DNA of 64,000 nt from Nannobrachium achirus (GCA_963921795.1 OY997661.1:40831966-40895965); one strand, 5' to 3'. Positions 32,166 to 44,208 are shown, counted from the first letter of the stretch. Made by a program: numbers and translations. The notes: generated by a model from the letters alone, not told the origin.

Positions 32166-35100
32166 CTGCAGCTGCAGCGTTGGCTGAGGCACTCCTTTTT
32201 ACACCCACACGAAGTGAACTCCCTGCAGGCTTTGGGCATAGGTGGCAGAGAGAGTAGCTGTGGCACTAACTGGCCTTCCTTTATTAACCATCCCATTTCC
32301 TTCACTGGAGGAAGATCGGGGTGTGGCAGGTGAGCTTGATTCCATATAGCTGCTTGATGGTGTGCACGCATGATATGGAACCTCACAGCATCTGTGGTTG
32401 GTGGCAGAGTCTCTTGGGGACGACCTTTGCAGAATAACTTCACTCGTGCTTTGTTGCATGAGTCAACATCAGGCACACCATAGAGCTTACAAATGAATCT
32501 TTCTGATGCTGTCATGATAGTTTCTGTGAAAGGGCCCTTCCCAAGGCCAGCAAGATCACTGTGATGTTGTTCGAACACCTGCCAGGCTGTCTTCTTTCCG
32601 TGGCCGCTGAACTGAGACACACTGTCACATCCAGTAAGGGCATGGAAGGCAAGGAGTGTGTCCAGTTGATCCTTAGACAGTATCCTGTGAATTTCATGCA
32701 CTGGGAAAAACTTTGGGTCCTTTGATGTCCCAGCTTTCATGTAGACATAGGTACATCTGATTTTGTCAAAGTGAGCAAGCAGTAGTAGAAGCACGTCTGT
32801 GTCACGTGCTGACACGACTACTGTTTCCATCGGTGCATGGATACAGTGAAGGATCAGTCGTGTATCAGCTTCCTCGTGGTCAGCACTCAGGGAGGAGACT
32901 TCAAGATCCGGATCTGTTGACTTGACAGTCGTCGCTTCGGCAAACCCACCTGATACTACCACCACAGGTTCACTTTCCAGACTGTGTTCTATCAGATGGT
33001 TTGAGAGTAATCGAGCAAGATCTGCCTTGTTCTCCTCCAGTGCCATGAAGCTTGACCAGTCTGCTGGAATTGGAACGGACTCATTGGCTATTTCACGGCG
33101 TACTGGTCTGTGTCGCTGTTTGCGCTTTGTCCTTGTACCTGTTTTGATGGATTCTTTATGGTACCTGTCGAAGACCACGTCAACCCTCTGGTACTTCTCT
33201 CCCATCTTCAACACTGTGTCAGTGAACTTGTTGGCATAGTCACCGAATGTTGCACTGTCAGGTGGCTTTCCAAGGGCCATTACCAGAGCTTGGCCATCAA
33301 TGACTAGGCAACTGGGTCCCTGAAGGGTAATATCTGCAGGGGTTTGCACTTGTTTGGTTAGAATATTTGCTAACACAGACTTATTGGTGGAATGTAGAGT
33401 TCCGTTAGTTGCAGCCAGAGATGGTGGGATGGGCATGAGTTCATGCTGGAGGATATGGTCCAGGTCTACCTTACGACCTGCTCTGTAAGCTGTGATGAGC
33501 CTTTGCAGAATCTGCCTGTCCACTTTGATGGTGTTTTGCTTGTTCTTGGCAAGTTGCACAACTTCATACAAAGAAGAAAATGTCTTGGCTTTGTTCTTTC
33601 GAATGGGTGATTTTAGGTTCAGGTGCTGGTCACTCTCTGGAGGTTCACACAGACGTTTGTCCACAAACGTTTTCAGTTGTGCCTGTCCAAGGTGTTCTGC
33701 ACCAAGCAGAGATTCTTGAATCTCAGGTGTGACTACATCCTTGTTGATTATGTTTCTTAGCGTGTCACCACCATCTTGAAACACTCCATGCTCTTTCATA
33801 GACACACATAGTCTACTTTCATCAACGTTGTCTCTCTCCATTCTACTCGTTGTGCACTCAGGGTGTGTGTACACATCGTCTTCTTCGTCAGTTGTCAGTC
33901 TCAGCATTGCTTTTGTCCGAGTAGCTATCTCTGTTCTCATATTATATGACAGTGTCCACCTACTGAGGGATGTTTCTATCCTGGTGATTCCTACTAGGCC
34001 TCCACTCTTTTTTCCTGTAGCATTGAGCCACTCTGTACTTTGATCCGCTGAAACCTGATTGAAGAGGCGATCACTGCGTTTTACAACAAAGTTGCCTTTC
34101 TGAAATTCAAGGAGGACTTCTGGTGGGAGAGCAGACATCTCAGCCAGGTACACAGTACCCCATCTGGCGTAGTTGATATGGTCATACCTAAAGAAGAAGG
34201 GCACCATACGTTTGAAAGCAAACAGGTGGAGATCCCACAGACCATCCCGTTGAGCTCTTGTGAAGTCGAGTAGGATGCTGACCATAGTCATGTAGTCCCA
34301 CCAGAATGCAGCATTCGGGTCATCAACTGCAAGTGATGAAGCAAACTCTTTCATTGGCTGCTGGAATCTCTCTGTAGACAGTTTGTTGATCATCTGTGCG
34401 ATGTTGTCAGCATCTAAGGACTGGCAGAGATCTGTGAGTTCTGCTCTCAGGGTAACATCAACTCCATCCAGATAGGTGTAAAGCCGTGGGAGTAGTAATT
34501 GCCAAAGAGCCTGCAGGGTAAGTTTGTGGGTCCTTATGGCACGTGCATACCCCTTTCCTGCCATGACATGCTGAGCAGCATTTGCTCCGAGAAGATCGCA
34601 CTTGACCCATAGTTCGCTCAGGCCAGAATCAGCCATGTGTTGTCCGATCACACCCAGGAAGTTCATGGCAATGTGAAGGCCTCCAAGGCAAGGGATAAGA
34701 ACATCCTTGTACTCTTCCACTGACCACTTCAGTTCGAGCAACTTTGGATAAAGTGCCTCGTCCACTGTCAGAATGACATGTTGTTGTTCCATTGATTTGG
34801 CAACATGGAGAACTCGCTTGACAACTGTGTTCAGTGTATCAAGTTCAGATGCAGGAGCCTGGATGATTGGTAGATACCCTACTGTAGTTTTCTCTGGGCT
34901 GACTGTACTTGCCTTTTGATTGTACATTGTCCAGGAAGGCATTGGTTTTTGAGATGTCCTGGACACAAAGAATGCCATGTCAGTAGCGTGTGCTTTCTTT
35001 GCTGCGGGACATTGCTCAGATGACTGTATGAAACAGTCTGCTCCTATTACACCACTGAATGGGCGCTCTGTGATTCCTCTCTTTGGTGCAGGTATGATAT

Positions 35101-36703
35101 CAGTCATAGCCTTTGGGATGTTTAGGGTTTCTGACTTGGAATAAAGATTGATCCCTTCAAGGAGATCACCTTCAGGAGGACCACGTTGCCAGGCAGCCAG
35201 CTGAGTGGCATGGAAAGTCCCTTTTCCATCCAGAGTGTATTCGTTGATGTCGACATTGTCAGTTGAGAAATGAACAAAGCGATCCTTTACTAGATTTGGT
35301 GGAACAACAGCACCACATTCATCCATGGTCTCCAAGGTCTTCTTAGCCAATGCAGTATCAAGTTTGAGTACCTCACGGTAACTCATAACATGACCTGCCT
35401 GGTGAAACATGTTTACCAACTCCTTCGATCGTGTTGCTTGATGAAGGGTACTGGCCAGTCCTATGTGCTTCGGAGTGAGGAACTTGTCTCCACTAGCTGT
35501 GTACATGAGATCCTGTGCAATACTGAGGATTCTAAGCTGTTGTCTGTCTGTGGTCTTATCATCATCATTATTGTCATCCTCCAGCAAGCGCTGACCGCCT
35601 AGTAACAAGTTGAGGAACATGTACAGGCTGTTGGGTATGCTGTCTATTGCTCTGTCTTCACTGATGTCTATCCCTTCTTGTCTTGGATGTGAGAGCATGG
35701 CACTTCGGATCTGCAATGCCACGTGGACCATGTTCAGGAACATATCTTGATTCTGATGTTTGAATGTAGGAATGACTCTATGAATATCTGAGGTGTCGTC
35801 TTCCACCATTGCTGATACTGGAACATGCCGGTATTTGGATGGAACCAAGACAGTACGAGGTTCATTTTGAGGCTGATCATGCAGAACAACAAAGTCATAT
35901 ATTCCCTCCAGACGATCAGCTATTTGTTCCTTGAAGGTGTTCCTTCTGCTTAGAAATCTAGATGGTATATCTAGTTGAGCGTCATTAGCTAGAGTACAGT
36001 ACCGGTCCCACACATGTACAAGATCTAGAATATCCGCTTGCTTTGCTGATTGTTCAAGTTCTTGACAGATCCACTCAAACGGCATATCCGTGCTTGGAAG
36101 TGACATATTTTCCATGCGTTCGGTCCTACGTTCAAACCTGTTCTTGCAAGTTGTGTGATATTGTCCTTCTGCAGCTACAAGATCATTAACACAAGCTAAT
36201 CGCACTCTTAAGAACGAGTCATACATTGCTGTTTGTAGTATTCTTTTGCTGACTCTCAATTCTTGTATGGAATGTAATCTTTCTTTCGTCGCATGCTGGC
36301 AAAAGATACACTGTTTCCAATCTATTGGAGGTATGTTGCTCCGCAGACTAACATTTCGCGTAGTTGTTGTGGATGCAGATGAACCTTGTTTCGTATTTTT
36401 TTTCGATTCTGCCATCAATTTCCTTTCAATTTCACTTTTAGACATGTATTTTGCTCGGCAGTCCCTATGCCATGAGAATAGCTGAGGTGAGTCTCCTTGA
36501 AGTACCTTAGTAAGTCGATTGGTTGCAATCCGAAGATTGTCAGCATGTAATTTCAACCGGAGTTGTCTTATAGTGTCAACTGACTGGAGGCCACCTTCAC
36601 TAACTCTCATGAGCTGTTGCCAATTGTCTTCCTGGCATATGATGCATAACTCTGGTTCAGATGACATTACGCTTTCTTGGGTATAGTCTATTGCTTCAGC
36701 CAT
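32166..36703 (-). CDS. FEN1/XPG-like nuclease fused to Cys/His clusters and CXC tail; main exon
   Basis: One uninterrupted exon from ATG (36703, MAEAIDYTQ) to a CAG/GTATGT donor; with the terminal exon the product has about 1,539 residues. The N-terminal part has two Cys/His clusters of similar plan: CIICQ..WHRDC (about 20-90) and CIFCQ..YHTTC (about 135-205). A long middle region holds LTVDEALYPKLLEL (near 650), CLGGLHIAMNFLGVIG (near 680) and SADQSTEWLNATGKK (near 890), which could be an RNase-H-like transposase core, but that is a guess. Residues about 1130-1370 match the FEN1/XPG nuclease plan: LVIDGQALV, VVFDRY, HEEADTRLILH, ARDTDVLLLLLAHF and TGCDSVSQFSGHGKKTAW, in the order and spacing of the metal-binding acids plus helix-hairpin-helix region. 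A CXC tail ends it. Flanking inverted repeats suggest a mobile element. I know of no named family for it. Confidence 0.85.
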
Positions 36704-36733
36704 GATTTCGGTCACCAATTGACTAATCCAGAC
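36704..36733 (-). other. 5' UTR just before the start codon, after a predicted acceptor
   Basis: TTTCCTCTAG on the minus strand is a good acceptor ending at 36734. In-frame TTG/GTG codons upstream of the ATG are possible, but the ATG at 36703 is the natural start. Confidence 0.5.
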
Positions 36734-36924
36734 CTAGAGGAAAGTGTGAATTTTCATACAAAATACAAAACCGTTACAATGCGGCACAACGTACTGTATA
36801 CAGTCATCAAAAAGCATTCAAGTATTTGTAACCAAAGAATCTAAATACATTCACAATATTGCTGTTTACATCGAAATAATGTCATACAGTATTCTCATAA
36901 AGTTGAAATAAACATAACACTTAC

Positions 36925-37000
36925 GATCAATGCCTCCTCTCTCTGTCACAGCAAACATTACACTGCCAGTCTGCCACTCTACCTCTCACAGGTTCAGACT
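36925..37000 (-). other. Candidate 5' UTR exon of the nuclease gene
   Basis: The minus strand has GGAGGCATTGATC followed by GTAAGTGTT, a strong donor at 36924. Paired with the acceptor at 36734 this gives a 191-bp intron, of similar size to the 173-bp intron at the other end of the gene. The upstream limit is not determined. Confidence 0.4.
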
Positions 37001-37126
37001 AATTGGAACTCAATTACAACTTCAAAGTAAAGATGTCAGAGTGACATCACACAGGTGATTGTAATGAAGCAGGGTAGAGACACACAAATTACAAATAAAA
37101 TACAATATAGCCTGGAAGGCAACATA

Positions 37127-37205
37127 CACACCATATACCATATACCATATACCATATGCCATACCATACCATACCATACCATACCATACCATACCATACC
37201 ACACC
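37127..37205. repeat. (ATACC)n / (CATATAC)n microsatellite
   Basis: ACCATATACCATATACC grades into about eight CCATA units. Confidence 0.93.
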
Positions 37206-37612
37206 ACATCACATATTATAAGTATTTAAACAACATAAAACATATCACATTATCACATACTGGCGAAAGCCGAAATGCGCGTGCGCGGGGGATTGGGAGG
37301 GGTTCGTAATTCGTATAGGTGAGGGGTGGGGGGCTCACAGTGGGGATGACAGGGGTTCCATCACAGCATGTGACAAATTTGACTTGATTAATTGACTTGA
37401 AATTTGACTGATTATAATAACACTAGCTATTCATATTTAGAATGAAAAGGTATGCAATATATGTGAGATCTAAGCAGTTTCTTCACAATACATATCAAAT
37501 CTGAATGTGGCATCAGATTGCCCATGTAAAAAAACATACAAAAGCATATTTGATCCAAGTTTGTACCTGTTTACACATAGTTATACTTATAAATTGAGTT
37601 TAGCCTGGCGTC

Positions 37613-37751
37613 CTGGCCGCCATGTTGGATTTCTCCATTTTGAGGCATTTAGGAACATTTTTTTGCATTTTATACGGCAGATTTGGATTCAGCACCCCTT
37701 AATACTCCTAAAAATGTTGTGTATAATAAATATTCGCAAAATGCCTTCGGG
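37613..37751. repeat. Inverted repeat, right copy (139 bp)
   Basis: It begins TGGCCGCCATGTTGGATTTC and ends CGCAAAATGCCTTCGGG. It pairs with 31143-31280. The ATGGCGGC/GCCGCCAT segment resembles a YY1-type binding site, which is suggestive only. Confidence 0.9.
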
Positions 37752-37759
37752 GTTCTGAT

Positions 37760-38515
37760 TATCTGAAGATTGATCCTGTCTAATGGTAACAATTCTACAT
37801 TAATATATGATTCATTTTACAATAAAGTTTTTATCATATCTTTAAGAGCAGTGGTTCTCTAGAGCCCCTTTTCCACTGGCCCAACTCCACACCACTCCAC
37901 ACCACACTGCCCACTTGTGTGAGGTTTTCCACTACAAGGACCTGGGTAGAGTGGTGTGAAAGTGATACTAAACAGGGTACTAAAAGGTATCCACTCTAGA
38001 GTAGGTCTGAGCTAGGCCACACAGGGCCAAACACATCATAATGACTGATCACTCACTGGCTTTTCATTTAGACCACCAGGATATAGTTATAATACATGAT
38101 AATAGATTCTATTGTGTTATAACCACTATTATATTCTATTATAATTATCATAGTAATACATTAATACTTTATAATGTATTATAATCACAGTTATAATCCA
38201 TTATAGTGCATTATAATTAGGATAGTTGTAATAAAAATGTATTGTGTATTATATATAATGGGGTACATATGGGATTTGGGATTGAACTCAACCGGCTCTT
38301 TTTGGGTTGGGTTGTAATTTAGATTTATTTTGTAATTTTATTTATTTCACATCCTTCACATCTGTTTATCGCTTACTCATGATCAGAGCTGTATGACGGA
38401 AGTGTTTGCAAATTGTGTGAGGCAACAGTCTGGTCACACAAGACTCTTTGTTGTCAATAGCATGTATGTAGGCTACTATATCCTGTTGAGGTACAGAATC
38501 TGTACTAGATTACAT
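37760..38515. other. No gene seen
   Basis: The stretch at 37807-37862 (TTTATCATATCTTTAAGAGC then AGTGGTTCTC) matches the left flank and first bases of the hAT element at 43078, so the two places share ancestry. The remainder is AT-rich with TTATAAT-type repeats at 38090-38260. Confidence 0.5.
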
Positions 38516-38654
<139 letters not shown>

Positions 38655-38946
38655 GGAGGGAGTACACATCCGTGCCTAGGGGCTCATGACTCATATGCAC
38701 GTACTCCTGAAAATAGTCATCAACCAAAGAAATCTGTTTCTTGCGTTCTATACCCAGTAAACTAAAACACATATTTATTTAGAAAAGGCAAAGCATTGAT
38801 ATCAACAATAAAATGTACTTTGTACTTTTGAACACTTCACTCTTTTCAAAAGTACAGAAGACTAGAGTGGCTGCAGAGACTCAAGTGTTCTTTGCAGGGC
38901 ACAGGGAAGTGGTTAAGTTGAAGGTTTCACTTCTGTTATTTCCCAT

Positions 38947-39275
38947 CACATGATCTACATTACAAACCGGGTAACCAAGGGCGACAAGGCCTTTGCGGTC
39001 AGGGCCCCCACGCTCTGGAACAGCCAGTGGCCCTCAGATTTGCTAGTAAATGTTTTTAAATCTCAACTTAATACCTATTTTTATAGAAAGGCCTTTTTAA
39101 CCCCCTAACTGCAAAGTGCATCTTTTCTCACTGTTACCATTGCTGTATGTTGTTTTTATATTTATTTTATTGTTACTGAAATTGTTATGATTATGATTCA
39201 CTGTTGATGTTATTTTGATGTTGTTAAGCACTGTTTTAAAAGGTGCTATATAAATAACGTTTTATTATTATTATT
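38947..39275 (+). pseudogene. L2-type LINE 3' end (RT C-terminus plus 3' UTR)
   Basis: In one frame it reads VTKGDKAFAVRAPTLWNSQW and FKSQLNTYFYRKAFLTP, the characteristic end of L2/Rex-like fish LINE polyproteins (GD-AF-V-APTLWN). It then runs through a 3' UTR ending GTGCTATATAAATAACGTTT and an (ATT)n tail. It is 5'-truncated, as is typical of LINE insertions. Confidence 0.85.
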
Positions 39276-39279
39276 GTTA

Positions 39280-40150
39280 CAGCCTGCTCTGTGACCACAT
39301 CCTCTCCTCTCATGCTTGTCTCTACACCACACCATACAGATCATTTAGCTGCAGTTTCGTTTTGTCTGTTGCACAATCATCAGATCACAGAATTTGTTGA
39401 ATACTCACACATTTCCCTGTGCCAGTTTAGTTTTATTATCAGCCAATGATTAAATTCTATCTTTGACTTGAAATATAGCCTAAACTCTCTCTCGCTCTCT
39501 CTCTCAAAGCCGTGGGGAGAGAGAGAAATCTTTGCCTGTCACAAAAGGTCTCATCTCTCAAGAACTGTAGCCTGCCAGTCATTAAGTGGTTAAAACTTGG
39601 TGGATGTGCGTGTGACTTGTTGTTGAGTACCCAGCCAACACAAATCAGCATCCAAGACTGCAGATATGGTGCAGAGAGGCAGGTGTAGTTTGGTTTCAAC
39701 ATCTGTCAATTCTCAGTGCTAAACGTGATCTACAGCAGGGCTATTCAGCTAAATTGTGAGCAGCATTACCAGAAACCCAAGGGACCGTGTGCCAACTAAC
39801 CACAGCAGTGGACATTTTAAATAAGAACATGTTTAAATAGCTCTACCACCTATCCCTACAGCCCATGATCATTGCTGCTGTGTTATGGGAATGCATTTTA
39901 GTTGCATATTTTTTTTAATGCATTTTGTGTGTAGGCTATTCTATGTAAACTGTTGTTTTTTGTTGTATACTGACTGCCTGATCTGTGTCAAAGGCAACTT
40001 TTAATTGTATGTTATATTTAATGGACAATAAAGTAGCTTTATCTTTATCTCATGTACAGATTATAGATTTTTGGGGCGTTCTATTGTTATACTGATGATG
40101 GGTTCTTGGTTTACCTATGATCCTATTACTAGACTATTTATCTAGTGTTG
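39280..40150. other. No gene seen
   Basis: Unclassified sequence. AATAAAG at 40027-40033 within TGGACAATAAAGTAGC has the look of a retroelement or transcript 3' end. Confidence 0.4.
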
Positions 40151-40157
40151 TCCTTGC

Positions 40158-40206
40158 TTATTGTAAATCGCTCTTGGTTAAGAGCATCTGCTAATGCCTA
40201 AATTGT
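40158..40206. mobile_element. LINE/SINE tail fragment
   Basis: AAATCGCTCTTGGTTAAGAG then CATCTGCTAATGCCTAAAT matches the common fish L2/SINE tail of the type CGCTTTGGATAAAAGCGTCT. Confidence 0.75.
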
Positions 40207-40384
40207 AGCCTATGGTTTAAATGTGTAAAATTGTCAGTAGCCTTCTTTTCAGGCGGGTGTTTTTTTCACAGTAGGAGTTTGAGGATGTTACTGACAACAG
40301 TTGAAGTCAGACGCTCTGTATTGTTGAAGGAGGATCAGCTCAGCAGCATCATTTCTTTGAACGTCTCTGCAGATGAAGGTAAAA

Positions 40385-40770
40385 AAGAAGAAAAAAGCTG
40401 CTTTGCTTTGTCTGGATTTGAATGAATCACAATCCAAATGTTTGATGATGATGACGACGATGAGTAATTTTAGTGGTAGAATTGACATGACTAAAATGAA
40501 ATGACTGGCTCCGATGTGTTTTGCCTAACGGGACAATGTGATTGTGAAGTGGGTCATGGGTTATGATCATTCACACACCAACACCGTGGTGGTTTTGGTC
40601 TATAGCTGCGCTAAACTGGGGCCATATGGAGCGTTGTGTTGTGTTGTGTTCTGTCAGCATCCGCCTCAGGGAAGTGAGGCAACGTTTCCTTTAAGGTGCT
40701 GCCAGTATTGCTGCATTATGGGTTTGATGGCTCTGTCCATTGTGTCCAATGTAGCTACAAAATCGGCTAG
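40385..40770. repeat. Duplicated segment, copy 1 (partner 52545-53215)
   Basis: Shared runs include CTTTGCTTTGTCTGGATTTG, GGACAATGTGATTGTGAAGT, TGGGGCCATATGGAGC and CCGCCTCAGGGAAGTGAGGC, in the same order. Confidence 0.85.
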
Positions 40771-40774
40771 ATTA

Positions 40775-41970
40775 AATGTTTGATCAGAACGCTTTCCCCT
40801 CACATCTAGCGCATTAAAAATAGTTATATAATTTTTTAAGGACTACAGTAGTTTTATTTTTTTCTCTGTAGCTATTCATTCATGTCATGAGGTTGACTGT
40901 GTGGATTGTCTTAAAGTTATAGTCGTTCTGTGCTGTCTTAATTGGTTATTATTCTCCTATTCCACACCTTAACCCATTTACCGGTAGTTAACCTATAGTT
41001 AGGCCCAAATCAGAAATTAGCCTACAAAAACAAATATGTTGATACATACTGTACATGTACTGTAAGCCCCTCCCATACACTAAAATGTGTACCCGGCCTG
41101 AATGGGTTAAAGGACAACTTCACCACTTTTCGACCTATCTTCATATAATATGTCCTCACCAATGTTCATGATAATATGTCAAAAAGAAATACTAATATGT
41201 CAAAAAAGAAATAGGCCTACAGTGTCTCATAGGAGGGCTGTGGGCAGTTCAGAAATCAGTCTACCATAGAGACATCATCGATGGGGAATCCAAGCTAATA
41301 GAAACTGTAGGCTTTCTATTCCTGAAAAGTTACGTTATAATGGAAGCCATGTGTGTAACAGGTCTTTGTGTGAGAGTTGTTACTACTCGGACACCTCTCT
41401 GCACCAATGCAGAGTGAACTCAATGAATTGTATACAAATATATTCCTTTCATTACAATATCTAAATACAAACAATTATGCATGTACAGTAAGAGTACCCT
41501 TTTCAATTCATCAATACATCAATAAAATAGCAAGCATCCTTTTGAAATCATCAATGCAACAATGTAAAAACAAGCAACATTCGATATAAAACTGGGAGTA
41601 AGGGAGCAAAACAAGGTTAGAAATACCGACAGTTCAGTCCAGTCCTGTGGTGACTCCGACCCGGGATTTTTGTGTCACCACAGCAGTGAGGAGGCGCCCA
41701 GTCCAGTTCAGACCGCGGAATCCATTGCGAATCCAGTGCCAGGCCGCTCCGCTCTTGGAGGAGGAGAACGGTATGAATGACAACCGGCACTTTCAAACTG
41801 CACAACACACGCACGCTGGCGTGATAACTTTCCTTTATGCTGCGTTCAAACCTGGATAGTTCGAGCGGCACGATTACATACAAAGTGAATGCAAAGACGA
41901 GACGATGCGCGACCGGACACGGCGTGAATGGTCGCGGCGCTTAGTCGCGAACCATAGGAATGGGGCGGGG
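40775..41970. other. No gene seen
   Basis: Half of a TTAAAGGA-type MITE end (GGGTTAAAGGACAACTTCAC, 41104-41123) and unclassified, partly GC-rich sequence at 41640-41970. Open frames here show no recognisable domain. Confidence 0.45.
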
Positions 41971-41979
41971 TGAACGGCG

Positions 41980-42011
41980 TGACAGGTCGCCTCGGTGTCG
42001 AGGCGACCTGT
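41980..42011. repeat. Hairpin, CAGGTCGCCTCG arms
   Basis: CAGGTCGCCTCG and CGAGGCGACCTG are separated by GTGT. Confidence 0.93.
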
Positions 42012-42049
42012 TGGAAAAAAAAAAGTTGGAAAAATCCAAGGTGTTTCGC

Positions 42050-42600
42050 CTTGATTCTGACCAGGGGGCCAGTTCTCCAGATTTAACATGAAGCAAACAC
42101 GGTACTAAGTGTTCCAAGGATTGGCCGCTATTTGCGCTGTTCTGGTACCAAAAGCAGCATGGGACTCCATTCATTTTCACCCGAACTTTACATTAGATTT
42201 TATTGCCTTAATAAACGCATAAATACTGTATGGTTCCTGTCACTATAGTTTAAAGTCTCGTTTCAATCACTATGATACTGTATGCGTTTTGTGAAAATAT
42301 GTTCCCATTAATTTTATAATTGATGTTAAAGCAGAGTGTGCTTTAGGAGGGGCGTGAGCTATCTTGTGGTGATTCTGATCCAATGCTTCTTCTCTGTGTG
42401 CTTTATTTTCGGCAAGCTCAAGTCATTCTCCCAAGTATCCCTGCGGTTGCACGTGATTGTTGGCAGCCATAGCCCTGGAAACCATTAATACAATGATGGC
42501 GGACACCCATACTAGGGCAAAAACAGCTTCATTTTCGCTTTGATAGAAACCAGTGCACGTGGCGGTTCCCATGTCCATATTTTTTACGGTCTATTTGATT
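42050..42600. repeat. Dispersed repeat, partner of 60140-60705
   Basis: GATTGGCCGCTA, TCTCCCAAGTATCCCTGCG, GTTGCACGTGATTGTTGGCA and the tail TTTACGGTCTATTTGAT recur in order at 60211, 60265, 60285 and 60690 with moderate divergence. Confidence 0.75.
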
Positions 42601-43077
42601 CTGATGTTTTTTTCTAAAGCTGACCAGCGCGACCAAAGTGAAGCGATTGAAGCGTCTAGAAACAAAGAAATAGCTTCAGGTTTGAATGCAGCATGTAGAA
42701 AGAGTAGTGTGAGCCCATCAATACATCTCTGCCACTGCTGCTCTGCCCGTCTGCCGTCAGCACATCACTCGCCTGGCCCCAGCACCTTGACACACAACAG
42801 GAGGACGAATTACTCTCCACAATAATGCTCGTAAAGAGACTTTTAAACTTATGCCAGAGGGGGAAAATAGCACACCCCCGGGCACAGGATTAGTAACTAT
42901 AACTATGAAAAATATATTGTTTTGAGAATCGTTCTGAGGCAAGTGAATGGCAGTGTTCAACTATTCTACAATGATGAACGATATTAGTTAGTTATCTTTA
43001 TAGTTGTCGTGCCCAGTGGGAATGGCGCTTCTTAGTTTGATTAATTTTACAATACAATCTTTATCATATCTTTAGAG

Positions 43078-43373
43078 CAGTGGTTCTCAAAGTGTGGTCT
43101 GGGGACCCCAGGGGTTCTTTAGGAAGTTCAAGGGGGTCCACAGAAAAATGAGGAACAGTTTTACCACTTTAACCCAATTTTATAATTTGTTTGAAAATGG
43201 CCGATCTTCAAGTTCACAATGCATACCATTACTACCCAGTTTGAGCTTGTAGGTGGGCTATTTTCATTTTGATTAATCTTGAAAACTTCCCTGGCAGAAA
43301 ATATTTCAGATGGGGGTCTGCAGATACATGTCATTTTGGGGGTCCTTGATATGAAAATGTTTGAGAACCACTG
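43078..43373. mobile_element. Complete non-autonomous hAT element carrying the hairpin core
   Basis: The left end CAGTGGTTCTCAAAGTGTGG and inverted right end CAGTGGTTCTCAAACATTTT share 14 bases. Flanking 8-mers CTTTAGAG and ATTTGGAG agree at 6 of 8. The termini resemble hAT-Charlie elements. Inside are two GGGGTCC tracts and one hairpin core at 43192-43265. It serves as the reference for the many fragments in this window. Confidence 0.85.
43192..43265. repeat. Recurrent hairpin core
   Basis: GAAAATGGCCGATCTTCAAG pairs with GAGCTTGTAGGTGGGCTATT around TTCACAATGCATACCATTAC-type sequence. Confidence 0.85.
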
Positions 43374-43884
43374 ATTTGGAGTTTTCCAACAGGCCTGAAC
43401 TATATTACAATCGAAACCCAAACAGAATCCCAAGCCCCATACCTTCCCCATATCCTAATTTGCATATTACCATAGGGAGCCACCTACCAATCCCTATATA
43501 AGGCACAACTGTGTGCATTTAAAGAATGAATGTATTCTCTGGCAAAACATAATTTGCTGAAATTAGCATGTTATCCATATTTCATGTTCAGGAGGAGTAG
43601 CGTTAGTAGTGGATATAAAACATTTTGTTACTGAAAGCTGGTGGGTGGGTATAGAGAGTCAGTCAGTGAGTAAACGCCACGTGGTATTTCACAACGATGA
43701 ACACAATCTATCTCTCACCGCCTGCATGCGCATACACGAACAAGCATGCTCGTGGGGATTTTCACGGGACTGCGCCCGCTTGCCTCGCCGCCTCTAAACT
43801 TCGCTGCGCGGCCGAAATAGCCGCCCGCCTCTCATTGAAAATGAATTACTAGGAGGTGGTGACCGCGTATCGTCTGAAGGGCAC

Positions 43885-44148
43885 TTAAAGGAGTAGTTCA
43901 CCCCCAAAATGACTTTTTTTCTATTGATTAGTCATGCCATGGAGAGTAGAGTTCAAAAATATTTTTAGGTTTTTGTCACATTCCTAAGACACAAATTTGA
44001 TTTGAGTAAATTTACCCCCATTGATTCCGGATCCGGAACGAATGGGGGTTGTCTTAGGAATGCGATAAAAATATTATTGAACTCTACTCTCCATGGCATG
44101 ACTAATCAATAGAAAACAATTCATTTTGGGGGTGAACTACTCCTTTAA
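43885..44148. mobile_element. Palindromic TTAA-flanked MITE (Angel-like)
   Basis: TTAAAGGAGTAGTTCACCCC continues for about 90 bp as an inverted repeat of the right arm ending GTGAACTACTCCTTTAA, with further pairing through GCCATGGAGAGTAGAGTT. The ends match the Angel-type hairpin elements known from zebrafish. TTAA flanks both sides. Confidence 0.88.
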
Positions 44149-44208
44149 ATGTGATGATAAAGCATTATTATAGACCCGACCTCAATATAAAGTATTGCTT
44201 GCTAGAGA

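Larger units (their letters stand above)
31143..37751. mobile_element. Candidate 6.6-kb self-mobilising element encoding a FEN1-like nuclease
   Basis: The two 139-bp inverted repeats face outward with matching ends and enclose one long gene with only short introns. That is the layout of an autonomous DNA transposon. The gene product carries a nuclease domain and DNA-binding-type Cys clusters. No target-site duplication was found: the flanks are TATAAAGT on the left and GTTCTGAT on the right. An alternative is that the inverted repeats are two independent MITE copies that happen to flank a host gene. Confidence 0.55.

Noticed and set aside
32922-36485. Plus-strand frames of 65-105 aa across 32.9-36.5 kb
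   Set aside because: Antisense shadows of the 1,539-aa gene.
40288-40425. Possible first coding exon, MLLTTVEVRRSVLLKEDQLS, ending near a GTAAAA donor
   Set aside because: It has an ATG and a weak donor, but no downstream partner exon was found and the following sequence is a dispersed repeat.
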